From Sporothrix humicola (Eukaryota; Ascomycota; Sordariomycetes; Ophiostomatales; Ophiostomataceae), in contig WNYE01000058.1 in NCBI GenBank assembly GCA_021396245.1, positions 124,001 to 188,000 on the forward strand: DNA of 64,000 bases, in the 5' to 3' direction. Of this stretch, positions 1 through 11,928 are shown in pieces. The notes below the pieces were generated by a model, which ran no database searches, was not told the DNA's origin, and saw nothing but the letters and a program-made list of their open reading frames with translations. Both the position numbers and the translations under genes were made by a program. Each line of letters opens with the position of its first letter. Positions within the stretch are counted from its first letter, which is position 1.

Positions 1-1671
1 GGGCTGTTGGCGGAATTGGAATGCTACAAAAATACAGTGTCTGATTGGCCAGTCGGCACCACGAGAAGCTGTAAAAGGGTTGGAGGAAGAGGGGCCTCGG
101 GGTCGGGCTGCAGCAGTAGCAAGCTACAGGCAAGTGGTAGCCGAAAGAAGGAATCAAACACTCCGTGGCCGTCACAGAGGGAAAGACGAATCTGGGGACA
201 AGACTGGGAAAGAGCGAGAGAGATGCTGCGGGACACCTTCTGCAGGTCGATCCAAGTCGATACAGGAAAGATGGGAGACAGACAAGAGGAAGGCACAGAC
301 AAAGGACTGGACATGCAAAATACACGCACTTCAACCAATATTTCTCTCAATTCTGGACTCTCCGAGGATTGTCTCGTCTGCCGTTGTCGGCGCCCGTGGC
401 TGAGGCCAGCCAGAACATTCAAAGTTGAAATGGAGAAAGCGTAAAAGACCCAGGAGACAAAAGGTTGAAAGGCTGGACTGGCCTAGGCTCGCTGTAAGGT
501 GGGTGCTCCTGCCCTAGTGAAGCCCCGAAATGCACCAAAATGCACGCAACGAAAATACGAACTTGCCCGGAGGGAAAGAGCGTCTTGTTGCACGCAGCCG
601 AGCTACAGCCGAAGACAAGCAGTAGGGCAAGTGTCAAAGTGTGCTACAAGACGGAATCGGGGCGCCTTCCGGGTGCATAACCCATCAATGTCGATATCTT
701 ATCGGAAGAGGGAAGGGTCTCGCTGTCTCTTGCCGTTTACTGAGTACTGAGTTCTTGATTGCATCCGCCAGATACACCGGCTGGTCACTAGTTATTACTC
801 TTCAAATACTTTGATGCACGGCAGCATAACAGCTTCGTTACATTTCTGGTCCAACCGACGTCATCTGTCCAAGCTGTCCCTCCCCCTCATATACAGCGCC
901 TTGCACACCCTCCAATCACAGCACGGCAGCTCCCACGATAGCCGTCCATTGCAGCAAATATACGACACAGAGGGGCACACAAGGCACAAAATACAAGCCA
1001 AACTTGCATTTCGCACGTGAGGCTGCATAAGCTGTGCGAGCCGTACAGTAAGACCCGTCAAGTTGTGTTCCATATCAACGATGTGTGCTGCAAAGGGTCC
1101 AAGTTTTGGCAATGCTCATATTTATCCAAATTTGGAGTGGTGTTCATTATATTCGTAACATCATTTCAGTCTATTCTAATTTTACAGGTATTTCCATCAC
1201 GTACAGTAATTCCTTACAGGCTCGTTTCCGTAGCCTCCTTCGACGCCTCGAACACAACGTCAGCTTTGGCCAGCATATGGAAGGATGTTGCATCTCCTGA
1301 CCCAGCTGGCAATAAAGTCAGTCCCTAGCCGCATCAAAGCCTTGTGTAGCTGACCATATAAAGGGCCATTCTCCTTTCAATGTGCTCCTGTATAGAGGCG
1401 CAATGTAGCCTTGTCCGTATTCTTCACTCTTGGCCTGACGGAAGACCCAACAGGGGCATGTGTGCTTTCGTTGTATCGTGTGAGAGGGTAGCCTCGTCGA
1501 GTGTCGGGGAGTATAGAGATGTGTCCTATACAAAAGGAGAGGAGTCGTGCGTCCGTCGGATCTTCTCTGTCGTGGCTTTCGTCCAGAGGTCGATATGGAA
1601 GGAAATGTTGCCTCCGGGCGGACACAAAAGCAGAGCTCTTCGACAGGCCTCGTCCATTCCGTCTTCAAGCT
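1..1671. other. Left-edge intergenic region, no gene recognised
   Basis: Open frames here are at most about 145 codons, overlap on both strands and translate to compositionally biased, unfamiliar peptides. No intron-bounded exon chain or conserved motif was found. The part next to 1672 presumably contains the 3' untranslated region of the DUF1763 gene. A gene lying mostly outside the window to the left cannot be excluded. Confidence 0.5.
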
Positions 1672-2173
1672 TCACCGCAGGCAGAGTCTCATCTGCTTGT
1701 TGAGCATCATAATCGCCCCGTCGTAGCTGTCGTACGCTGTCTCCACGAACACGTCCCTGTAAGTGGTCAGTATGCTTGTCGGACGGCCGGATGGCTACGC
1801 CGGGGGTGAACACAGAAGCTTACGGTTCCTTGACTCGCTTTCTTTCGAGTGTATGCTTCCAAGAAAGCTTCCTGCGATCTGCCTCTTTGCGCCGCCAATA
1901 GGCCGTCAGCAGCAGGTTATGCAGGATCTTGTGCTCGATCCCGCGGTACTCGGCCGCCGAGTTCAGAAACCAGACAGTCCGCCGCACGGCCTCGGCATCA
2001 AAGGGTTGGGCGCCGTCGTTGTTGGCTCGGCTGGTCAAGGGTGTGCGTTCGCCACGGAAAGCGGCTCTGAGTTGGTCGCGCAACGTGTAGCGGGCCGGCT
2101 TGGAGTACTGGATAGCCCGCAGGCCGGCACGGTAGAGGCGGCGGTAGGCCTGGACAAGCTCGGCGCTGGACAT
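1672..2173 (-). CDS. DUF1763-family small protein, two exons
   Basis: The two exons are 2173-1824 and 1756-1672, joined over a 67-nt intron (1823-1757). The donor is GTAAGC, the acceptor CTTACAG, and an ACTGAC-like branch site lies just before the acceptor. The joined frame is 435 nt, giving 144 residues. Without splicing the frame stops right after KRVKEP; with splicing it continues into DVFVETAYDSYDGAIMML and ends MRLCLR. The protein is basic and helical, without signal peptide or membrane spans. Its N-terminal VQAYRRLYRAGLRAIQYS and the block YWRRKEADRRKLSWKHTL resemble the fungal DUF1763 family as I remember it. An L-Y-R tripeptide at residues 13-15 followed by arginines resembles LYR-motif mitochondrial assembly factors, but that link is inference. 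The molecular function is unknown. The ATG at 2173 is chosen because the family-like N-terminus begins there. Confidence 0.8.
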
Positions 2174-2789
2174 CGTGGGGAGGGGTGTCGTATGCGATGT
2201 TGACTGTCGAATGTCGAGGACAAACGCAGCCTCGTTTTAGCTCCCAAAATTTACAGCATGAGAAAAGTGGGCCCAGAAGGCTTTCGTCCCGCCTTCCAGC
2301 CAATGAGAGAGCTCCATTCTACTATGCTTCCATCCCATCTTCAACATCCATCATACTAGGATCAGAGCAGTCACCATATTTTCACGGGAGACATTATTGA
2401 AGGCAAAACTTTCTTTTTGGCGAGAAATAACACTCTACGAGACCATCCCTGGCCTCTTTATTATGGTACAAAACATATCCCAAAAAAAAAATGCACCCCT
2501 GGCAAGTAATCTCCTCTTGTCACGAGGGAATGCCGCAACCACTTCATCCACCGTTTAAATAAATGCGTATTGCGCTGTCACGACAACACTTGTGTGACGC
2601 ACGTCTATATGCAACGGGATCCAACCAAAATAAGAAAAGAAAAAAAGAAATGGTAAGGGACAAAAAGAAAAGGAAAGATCTTGACAGAAATACACCGGCA
2701 AACTCGGCGCCAACGCTTGGCTCGTTTGCATTGATTTTTCTCGCTGACTCGAATCGCTCGTACACGCTGCTACTCGTTCGCCACACTGT
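2174..2789. other. Intergenic region between transporter and DUF1763 gene
   Basis: Both flanking genes are on the minus strand, so this 616-nt gap should hold the 3' untranslated region of the transporter and the promoter and leader of the DUF1763 gene. A minus-strand AATAAA (complement at 2457-2462) lies about 330 nt beyond the transporter stop and could be its polyadenylation signal. No further gene was seen; the open frame overlapping the transporter end is a shadow. Confidence 0.5.
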
Positions 2790-5333
2790 CTACTCCTCGC
2801 CCTGGCCGAGCGGCGCGTACTTGCCGCCGTTCTCGCCGTTGTTGGACGAGCCGCCGCGGAAGACGCCCACTCGTGACAGCCAGCCCGACACACCGCGGCC
2901 CGAACTGTTTTCGCCGTTGCCGGCATCTCCACGACGACCTGATGACGAGCCCGCCACACCCTCGTGAATGGACGTCGGCGGGTCAATGTTGAGGCCCGGG
3001 ATGGCGCTCGAGGGGCCAAACTGGCCGCGGGACGCGCGCAGGTCGAGCGACGGCACGGGCGAGCCCGGTGCGGCGCCCAGCAGGGCACCGGCCTCAGCGG
3101 CGTCAATGGGCAGCGTCGTGCCAGTGCCAATCGACCGGGGCGTGCCCATGGTGGTGCTGGCGTCGCCAAACAAGGAGTCCATCTCTTCGAGACGGACACC
3201 GCAGGTTTCGGGATAGAAAAAGTAGACGACGACAAAACTGAGGGCACAGAAGAAGGCGTGGACGAGGTAGAGGCGCCATGCAATCAGCTCCTGCAGGATG
3301 GGCGTCATTTCGCCGACCAGCCAGTTGAAGGCCCAGTTGGTGGCCGTGGACAGACTGGCGCCCTTACTGCGGATGCTGAGGGGCAGGATCTCAGGGGGGT
3401 ACAACCAGGGGATGGGGCCCCACGAGTAGCCAAAGGCGGCATTGTAAATCATGACAAAGGCCACCACGTAAATGCGGGTGGTCGGCAGATCCAGGAAGAT
3501 AAAGTACGAAATAAACGAGAGCGCAATACACATGGCGACGGCGCCCGTCAGCAAGATAACACGGCGGCCCCAGCGGTCGACAATGTACCAAGGCGGGATG
3601 GTCGACAAAAAGTAGGTGATGCCGTTGATACCCGTCATCAGCACAGCGTTGTGGCCCGCCCAGCCGGCCGACTCGAACACGTAGGGCGCATAGTACGAGA
3701 TGACGTTGATGCCGTTGAGCTGGGCCAGCGCCTGTGCGGACATGGCGATGAGGACGCGCTTCTTGTACCGGCGGAACATCTCGGCGTAGCTGCGCTCGCC
3801 CTCTTGGCGCTGGATCAGAACGTCCATCTTGATCTCGCGGAACTCGTCGCGCGCCTTGGGGTTGTGGATGTCGCCGCCGCCATACAGGTTGGCAATGACG
3901 ACGATGCCCTCTTCGTCCATATCGTTGTCCAGCAGCCAGCGGGGGGACTCGACAATGATGAGACTGCCGAGGCCCAGCAGTGCGCCCATAATGCACTGCA
4001 TCATCAGCGGGATGCGCCACGACATGTTGCTGTCGATGAAGCCGCAGAAATAATCGACCCAGACCGAGGTGGTATAGCCGATAATGTTGCCCGAGAACTC
4101 GATACAGGCGAGCTTGCCGCGGTTGTGGGGCGGGGAGATCTCGGATTGGTAGACGGGGACAATGGTGGACAACATGCCGACGCCAAGACCGGCAATGATG
4201 CGGCCAAGCATCATCATGCCCATGGATGTGGCAAGCGTCTGCAGAGCACCGCCTGTGAAAAAGATAATGGAGCCGTACAGAATGGTTTTCCGGCGGCCGA
4301 TGATGTCACCGACGCGACCGACAATGAGGGACGAGATGAAGGCGCCAATCTCGAGGATAGCCACCATAGTACCCACCTCGGCTCGAGATGGGTTGTCAAA
4401 GTAGTCTATAAAGAAGCCGCCTCTGTGGTATTGTTAGCAAGAGAGTCGGCCGACAAATTGAGAATGTACGTGGGACTTACGTGATGATACCAGACATGAC
4501 ACCCTGATCATATCCAAACAAGAACACTCCGAGAGACACGAATATGCTCGTAAAGTAGCTGAGTCGGTTAGCACGTGTTAAAGCAACAATAAAGGCCTAG
4601 AGTACACATACATCAGGGGCTTGCCGGTGAGGCCATGGATGGAAGAGGAGCCGCCCGACATGATGGAGGCGAGGAAGCGTTCCGCAAAGGAGACGCGCCG
4701 GACTACACTATCGGGGATGTGGATGGCCTCCTTATTAACGGCGCCAGTATGACGACTGTTGTGGCGGTGGCCGTGGTGGCTCTGATGGGGGGAACTGTCC
4801 GAGTCACTTGCGTCGTCGTAGTGGACGCGCTTTTTGTTTTTGCTGCGGCGGGATCGGCCGGCAGCTGATGGATGGTTTGACTTAAGGACGCTTGCAAGCG
4901 TGTCTTGGTCAATGTTGTCGTAGAGACGGGCACGGACGGCCGGGGCGTTGTCACCGTCTTCGGCGAGCTGCTCGGCAATGTCGGCAGTGTCGAGCCAGGA
5001 CTCGTCGTCTTCGGGGTCGGAGGAGGAGTAGAGATCGTTGTCGGAGTAGTCGGCAGGGTCGTCGACAGACTTGTGTCGTCTCGAGGCAGAAGAGGAGGAA
5101 GTGCCGGACCGGGCGGCAGCAGACGCGAGGAGAGAGGTCCCCGACTGCCGGTCAGCGTGGGCGCGGGCGGCCGACGAGGTCGAGTTGGAGTGGGAGTGGG
5201 ACGGAGTAGAGGACGAAGTGCCCGGCGTGGAGAGGGCACGGAGAGGAATATTGGACGGGAGTCGGCCCGAGCTGGAGAAGGAAGGAATCTTGGAGGAGAT
5301 GGGGGCTGTGAAGCGGCAGCGCCCGTCCGCGAC
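2790..5333 (-). CDS. MFS sugar transporter with long N- and C-terminal extensions (true start unresolved)
   Basis: A sugar-porter MFS protein expected in the plasma membrane, moving hexose or a related sugar. Exons: from about 5333 to 4612, 4558-4481, and 4422-2790, with introns of 53 nt (4611-4559, donor GTATGT) and 58 nt (4480-4423, donor GTAAGT). Family signatures in order: FGYDQGVMSGIITG (first span), GRVGDIIGRRKTILYG, ESPRWLL, QLNGINVISYYAPYVFE (span 7; the usual QQ is reduced to a single Q), VDRWGRRVILL, YPPEILPLSIRSKG, and PETCGVRLEEMDSLFG after span 12. A hydrophilic tail of about 122 residues follows, longer than in ordinary hexose carriers. Upstream, about 224 codons of acidic, Ser/His-rich sequence with strongly C-ending codons stay in frame back to a stop at 5337, but hold no ATG. 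The first in-frame ATG (4661) gives 586 residues; the open frame gives about 810. Substrate is unknown; a sensor-like role is possible but unproven. Confidence 0.9.
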
Positions 5334-7359
5334 TCTTTAAAAGATGAGGAGGGAGGGGGGAGGGGGAGGAAAGAAAAGGAAGAGACGAGAGAGGTGACCA
5401 AAGAGGGGGGAGGGGGGAAGGGTAAGGGTAGAAGCCTAAAGAAAGACGGCAGGCGCAAGACGCAAGACTCGAAGACGAGAAAAGGAAGGTGATGAAGAGA
5501 GGGAGACGGATGGGCAAAGGGACCTGCAACTTTTGGCACGGGATGCCCAAGTGTGGATAAGGCTGCTGCTTGGGGGTGGGGAAAAAAGGGAAAAGGCGAG
5601 CAGCGAAGGGTTGGTAGAAACGAATCAAGGCATCAACACCAGATGACCCGGCATGTGCAAGCTGCGTGACCGTCGATGAATTGGTTGGAGTACAACGGCG
5701 CGTGGGTAGAGAGGGATGCAGACTCGAGATGGAGAGTGAATTGGCAGAACAAATTAATGATAATTCATCAAGTCGATCAGAGGCCAAAAAAAACGCTCGA
5801 GATCAGAGATTGTGCAGCCGGTTTGCACCAGCGGCCGTCGAGTTTGCTGACTATTTGGCGTATTTGGCGATTCAGAGGCGTTCAAATGCGGTTGGTCCGT
5901 TGATAGCTGGACTGTCGAATGTGCTCCTGGGGAGAGACTCTTCAACGGCAAACGGGCATCGAACGCGTCAAAGTCATCGAAACGGGATGGAAAAAGTGAC
6001 GATAGCAAAGCAGCCTTGCAGACAGACAGATTTTACAATGGACAAGAAGGAGCATCCCGAGGAAGGAGAAGAAAGGGCAAGAGCCGTGCTCGAGATACCA
6101 TCAGACCAGGTAGGCGCGAACGGGAGGGAATGCAGCCAAGATTAGAACCGTAGCAAAGCACTGTGCAGCTCAGCCGCGCTAGGCGCAATTCTTATCAGCA
6201 ACGAGGCAAAAATGGTGCAAAATTGAGCGATTAAGACAGTGCATATTCACTTCGGCAAGGCTTTCCACTGTGCTGAAAATAGGGGAATTAGGGGGCTCCT
6301 CAAAAATTGCTAGCGCTCTCCATCCTCTCCACGACTGCGTGCTGGTAGGGGGGAAACCTGACAGGCGCAACGCGGCGCGAGGCAACTTGTCCAGGGTCTG
6401 ATCAACTTTTTGTTGATTTCGACAAACCGGACAGACTCAATTCAGAGGCATATCTATGCAGCAAGGACAGCTGTGACATAAAATTTTGAGAGGCTGAAAA
6501 TAGAGCACGTGCACTTTCAAATAAATGCCTGGTCGTGCCTTCCTTTCGTGTTGTTCAAACTTTTTTCTCAACCAGGAGCGTTCGTCGTGCCTCGTGTAGG
6601 ATGACGTAGTTCCTTCCCAGTCTTTGTCTTTTTCCACCGTCCCAGTGGGGGTGGGTTGCGCCGCTATCCAAAGAGAACTCACGATAAAAAAGGTGTGCCA
6701 GACCTGCCAGGGCAGGCACGCAGGGCGCACATGAGCCGGCCCCGCGCCGGCTTTTCCCCTTTCACGAGGTCAGCCTCCTGCACAAAAGGTGTACCCTTTT
6801 TACAGCCGTCCAGTGAACATCTCCGGGCACCTTGCCGGCTATTCTCGACAACCATACAGCGGCAACGTAAAGTAAGACAAGGCGGTCTGCAGATGGATGC
6901 GGATTTGTTCATCTGCTTCTATTTCTTCCTCGCTTCTATCCCATCTGCGGGCCGCTTCGCTGTTGAACCAAAAAGTCGAGTGCCCCGATGACCTAAAAAT
7001 GGTGTTCAGTTTCCCCGGTTTTGCTGTCAGATGAGGCTCGTTCTTTGATATTTTCCAGATGTCACTGGCTTTCTTCGGCTATCCAAGTTGAAGAAGGTTT
7101 GAACAGTGCTGGCCGCCAAAAAGAATGACCAGCCGCCTCCTGCCTTCCTGTCTTGATTATTCTTTCCATTCTCCTTCCTATTTTTTTTTCTGGCCTCCAA
7201 AAATTTACTACAAAATGGTAAGTGCGACCTAGACCCTCGAACGCACTTTCCTACAAAGTTGCAAGTGCCCGCCAGCCCCACAAATGAAGCTATTCACGAT
7301 AAAAAATCCGCATCGACCAAAAATATCGCGAACAACGATAAAAAAAAATCGAAAAAAAT
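5334..7359. other. Region upstream of transporter, pyrimidine-rich leader on minus strand
   Basis: From 5334 to about 5600 the minus strand is almost pure pyrimidine, as expected for a fungal 5' leader or an intron ending at the AAAG next to 5334. No minus-strand ATG occurs until 5654-5631, where two ATGs share a very short frame. From 5700 to 7359 I see no conserved coding segment; the open frames are short and unfamiliar. Confidence 0.45.
7352..7358 (-). terminator. RNA polymerase III terminator of tRNA-Asp
   Basis: On the minus strand a run of seven T begins two nucleotides after the tRNA discriminator base, and a second run of nine T (7348-7340) follows. T runs directly after a tRNA are the standard Pol III stop. 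Confidence 0.8.
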
Positions 7360-7431
7360 CTCTTTCGCCGGGAATTGAACCCGGGTCCCGGGCGTGACAA
7401 GCCCGTATACTGACCACTATACTACGAAAGA
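7360..7431 (-). tRNA. tRNA-Asp (anticodon GTC)
   Basis: The 72-nt minus-strand sequence folds as a complete cloverleaf. The acceptor stem is TCTTTCG paired with CGAAAGA, with discriminator G. The anticodon stem CGGGC/GCCCG carries loop TTGTCAC, and the T arm is CCGGG-TTCAATT-CCCGG. The anticodon GTC reads Asp codons. There is no intron, and no CCA is encoded, as expected for a eukaryotic nuclear tRNA. The D arm and T arm contain the internal A and B box promoter sequences. Confidence 0.97.
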
Positions 7432-9765
7432 TATTCGTTGTTTTTCGATGAATGGCCGCGATGCAAAATCGCTTTTGTCATAGAATGTGACTGGTCAAAA
7501 CGAAACGGGTTTTCCATCACCAGACTTGCACTCCAGACTTTTTGCCAGAAACTAAGAACTAAGAGGCTGAATGTGCATGTCTGCGTAGCCGTGATCTATA
7601 AAAAGATACACAGGACGGTAGGCCTCTTTTTTACAACTCAATAAGCATCGTCACAGGCCAATCGACTCCAGGCAAGATGCTGCGTTGTCCAGCATCCTTC
7701 CGCACAGCCACAGGTGAGAATGGCCATTGCACATCAACGTTTATGGATGTTGCTTTTGTTCCCAAAATACGGAGCAATACGGTTACGTTTGTCCGTTGTA
7801 CGACAGCAAGGAGCACGGGACACGCATAGAAGCCGAGACAGGTCTTTGAATTCCCAAAATTCAAAATCCCACCTGAGCCACTTCTTGTCTCTATTGGTGT
7901 GTTTCAGGACATCCACCGTCCAGTGAGAGGATGAAGAGAATGGTAAAGTTGCAATGCCAAAATAGTGTGCGCGCTTGAGTATGTGGGCGAAACAGGATTC
8001 AGAGTCGAGAGCACGAGACATCAAATAATCTCGATCCGTGAACGCCAAAACGGAGAGCCATGTTCGATCGCGGTTCGTCACTTCCCTCGACAAACGGTGG
8101 CGCTCAGACGCGTTTCTCTCACAATTTGAGGCCCATAATTGATCATGCAGCAAATCTGCACGTCTTCTCAAATAACCCTTGTGTCCTTCCCGGGGATCAG
8201 ATGGAATCCGATCGTGTTTTGCAGGGCAGAAGAATAAATCTCGAAGGAGGGAAGAGAGAGGGGAAGGCCGGAAGAAACGAAGATGAAATTGCAAGGATCG
8301 CGGCCGGAGATGGGGAAGGGAGGGGAATCGATCCGTCAAGTTTAAATCGCATAGAGAGAGCACTCAAAAACGACATGGGTGTCCGTTTCAAAACCGGCAG
8401 TGCCATTTCGTTATTTCGTCAGTGTTTCTTGAGAAGAGCACCAAGAAAAGGACGCCACTTGCTCTTCTCCTCCCCCCTCCAAATCTCGAAAACGAAATTG
8501 GATGTGCAGGGCTTTGTGCAGGGCTACCACACAAGGCCACGGGAGGATGAAGAAGCACGCGTCTGAACACCAGATGTTGCACACGCTCTCACTCTATCAC
8601 AGGGAGAACCAGGCCACGCGAAATGAAGACCAAAAGAGACGACGACATGCAAAATGAGGTTTGTTGCTTCTTGAGCCTCCCTTGGACCAATCGCAAGTCG
8701 AGCCGGCGGTATTTCTGTCGACAGCCTCGAAGCACCTCCTCCCTTGACACGAATTGGGTAAATTGCCGTCATTTCAAGTGCACATTGTGGCGGCCTGTGA
8801 TATCGAGGCTCTCTGTTCTTGTACCGTTCTTGCAGAGCCGTTTCTTTTTGTTTGATTTTGTTTCTAGAAACAATCACGATGCAAGTGAGCGAATATTCTT
8901 CTATTCCGGTCTCCGTGAGGTCCATGCCTACGCACATGCATGCAGCTGTTTGCTGGATCTTTGCAATTCTCGAAGCCCGCAGCTTGCACCACTTTTGATG
9001 CTTTCCAAGCCTCGAATTGGCCCAAGGGCGCCCTTGCTTCCACAAATTCGGTGTAAGACAACCCAGCCAGCCACAATGTGCAGACAGACAGTGCCATCCA
9101 GCGCGCCTCCGTTTTCCGCGTATTTTTATCACATATCTCATCTCTTTTTGTGGCCTTTTTTTCTTCTTCTTTCTCTCTCCCTTTCCTCGGCCTGTCAATT
9201 TTAAAAACAAGACCAAAAATCGTCGGATCCTGCCGTGTTCTCAGATGCTTCTTGTGTCGTCTGCATCAGTGTTCGCCGTTCCATGCATGCCAGCTGCAGG
9301 GCTGACGCAGGTTCCGTTTTCGTTTTGTGCTGTGTTCTCTGGCCGTTCTCTGCATGTTCGCTGTACTCCAGTATGCCCAGAATAAGGCCGTGAAACAGTC
9401 CCCTGGAGAGCAAAACGCATAAAAGTGATGGTGCTTCTAGCCGTCCGTTTTGTTACCAAGGGTTTAGTCATTTTGTAGAGTACCTGTCCGTGTCGTCTTA
9501 ACAAGGGATCTCAATCTTTGCAGTCGTCCAAATGTACCGTCTGTCTTTGTCTCACTAGCACTCATTAAACTCTACATAAAGTCTTCATCTTCTATTTACC
9601 TGTTGGCCGTCCCTTACTTGACGAAGAGGTTGGTCTTGACGTTTTGCTGGGACTTTTTCTGTCGATCTTTGAAGAAAGACAGGCACACAGTGAGACATTG
9701 GAGAAAGCACTTGAATTGACTTTTGGAGAGGATAACAAAGTGTCTTCCCCTCACACGCAGATGCA

Positions 9766-9795
9766 ACCAATATCAATATCACTATCAATATTGGT
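9766..9795. repeat. Small inverted repeat, 8-bp arms
   Basis: ACCAATAT (9766-9773) and ATATTGGT (9788-9795) are perfect inverted arms around a 14-nt spacer, embedded in an ATATCA-rich hexamer run. It could form a hairpin or bind a dimeric protein; no function is assigned. Confidence 0.6.
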
Positions 9796-11460
9796 ATCAG
9801 TATGATATCACAGAGAGGGCAGAGACTCTCGACGAGGATGCTCCGTGCTCCGTGCGATGCTAATACTGCCCGCAACTTAGCACAATACCGCACTGACTGT
9901 GACTGAAAAGGATGATTTAAAGTGATCGCCTGTGCATAGAATAGCACGCGGCACAGAAGGGCGTTCTGACTTGCCATTTAAAATCGGCGCTCAGACGGCG
10001 GGGAAGAGCAAGATTCAGTGCTTGCATGCAAGGAAGACCATAGAAGGTCGTAAAATGATATAAAGTACGTTGCAATACGTGCATCTTACATGCCTGTGTT
10101 ATTACTCGAGAGGCGATGAAAGGGATGGCATATCGAGAAATGAGCACCTTATTTTGCCCTTGTTTTCCCCTTTTGATAATAAAAATGCGCCGCACTCAAT
10201 CGGCCCATGGAAGAACGGATCGCGGGACGAAGAAAGAGACGAGGGGTAGTGAGGCAGGGTGTTTTCCGTTCTATTCTCCTCTCTGTTGGTGTTGGCGGGT
10301 TGCGTGCCGTCTTGCGATCCGAAAGGAGGCTCTGAGATCAGAGACCAGAGATCAATGATGCACATTCTCTCCCTTGACTCGAATCTCATCGACGATGGAA
10401 ACGGTGAGAGACCTCCCAAGCTCTCAAAAGGTGGAAACACGCAAACACGCGACAGGTCATCGTGCATGAGGCCAAGGCAGACCAAAAAGCGTGTTGAATT
10501 CGACTACTGCAGGCCAGATGGCTGGCTGGCCTTGCAATGCATGGCCTGGCTGTCAAAAATGGTGTCTTGGAGGTAGCCATTGGCCAGGCTAGGCGAAAAG
10601 AGACGCGACCACTTCACTGCCAGCTGGCTGTCAACACGATGTTGCAGTCTCGGGCATCGACCAAAGAAGCACTTGCCGAAAGTGCCTGCAGTCTGCCTGT
10701 GAAAATCAACATCGCAACAGACGAAAGATAGACACCCTGAAAGATATTGCCCAAAGCCCTTTTTTTCTCAGCCTTTCCATGGGCATGCTGGCATGTCTTA
10801 GCCTGCAACATTCCTCGGAAGGAGCCGTTTTCAGCGCCCAGCGGTCAGGCCTCGTTCATTCACATTCCAGTCGCTCTTGACATCGTGGCCGACAAACGAT
10901 CGTCGTCGTTCGTTCTTTTTGGTCGTTTTTTGTCCGTCCTTTTTGCTCCTCCCGCCCTCCGAACAAATGCAGTGATCGCATCATTACCATGTCCGTCCAT
11001 CTCCCCCGTCGTGACTTCAAGTCCAACATCAATGCCAAGGTGAAAAAAGGTGCTTGTCCGTAGAGTTTAATTTCAATTTGTTGTCCTTTGCTCGTATCCG
11101 TTTTAGCGTCGTCGAAAGTGATCTCCGTTTTCCCATTTGCGTGACCATTTGCGCAGCCACTCACTGCCATGAACAACGCTCGAGTGCTATCACCCACTGT
11201 TGGCAGCTGCATTTTGCAGCACAGGCGGCGGCAGTAGCGCCGCTTTGTCGATTTTCCTGTCTTCTTTTCTTCGATTTCACTCTGAGTTGGGGGCTGCGTC
11301 AGGAAGGGATTGGCCCCCTGTCCCCTCCCAAACCAGCACTGGCTCCAGGGGTAGCCACCCATCTGGCCAATCACTGTCTTGAATCGTCTTGTGGGGCCGA
11401 TGGGAAAAGCGGGTCGCTGTAAAAAAAGAGTGGCAGGGCCAGGGACGAGCTGGAGGCAAA

Positions 11461-11530
11461 GGGCACCAAAAGGCACCAAATGGCACCAAATGGCACCGGA
11501 GCGCACCAGATGGCACCAAAACGCACCAAA
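11461..11530. repeat. Seven-copy degenerate 10-bp tandem array
   Basis: Seven consecutive decamers share the pattern NGGCACCAAA: gggcaccaaa, aggcaccaaa, tggcaccaaa, tggcaccgga, gcgcaccaga, tggcaccaaa, acgcaccaaa. The period is exactly ten bases throughout, with no indel. It lies about 1.6 kb upstream of the Chs7-family start codon. Confidence 0.9.
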
Positions 11531-11928
11531 GCAAGGTCGGGCGATTGAGCTAGCACCTGCCTTGTCTTTGCTGGCCTCGGCCAACGCAGCATGATGTCCC
11601 CATGCTCTCATGTCCTCCTGCACAGCCGTCTAGAAGAAAACGGCCGATGAAGAGTCTCGATTGCGCTGCATTGGGTGCGTTTTCTCGGCCGTTCTTATGA
11701 CTTTTATCCCTTTATCAATTTCATCTCGGAGTGCATCGAGTTTTTCCTGTTTTCATTATCGCTTTTGATGATCATAGACGGCGCTCGCAATTGTGGCCGC
11801 TTTCGTCCAGTCTCTTTCCGTCCTTTTGTACTCGATTTTCTCGCGTGTTTTTGTCCTCCACAATTCAATCTCATTCTCAAAGTTCTCACCGTGCCTCTCT
11901 CTTCCGTCCCGTAATCGTAATGAGAATG

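Larger units (their letters stand above)
7432..11928. other. Intergenic region, no gene recognised
   Basis: About 4.5 kb without a recognisable gene on either strand. Open frames of up to 255 codons overlap and look compositional. The stretch contains an inverted repeat (9766-9795), a doubled GCTCCGTGCTCCGTGC motif near 9840 that recurs at 21720, and the decamer array at 11461. The right part is likely promoter for the Chs7-family gene. Confidence 0.45.

Noticed and set aside
2964..4484. Open frame of 506 codons antisense to the transporter
   Set aside because: It is the complement of a well-supported transporter exon with GC-rich third positions, which creates a long antisense shadow.
4703..5539. 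Pro/Ser/Thr-rich frame of 278 codons, minus strand
   Set aside because: It is shifted relative to the transporter frame and reads C-ending codons out of phase; the transporter frame has the better codon pattern and joins cleanly to the conserved exons.
11000..11120. Possible tiny two-exon peptide starting MSVHLPRRDFKSNINAK
   Set aside because: Codon use looks biased, but the supposed intron lacks a good donor and branch site and the peptide would end after about 21 residues.
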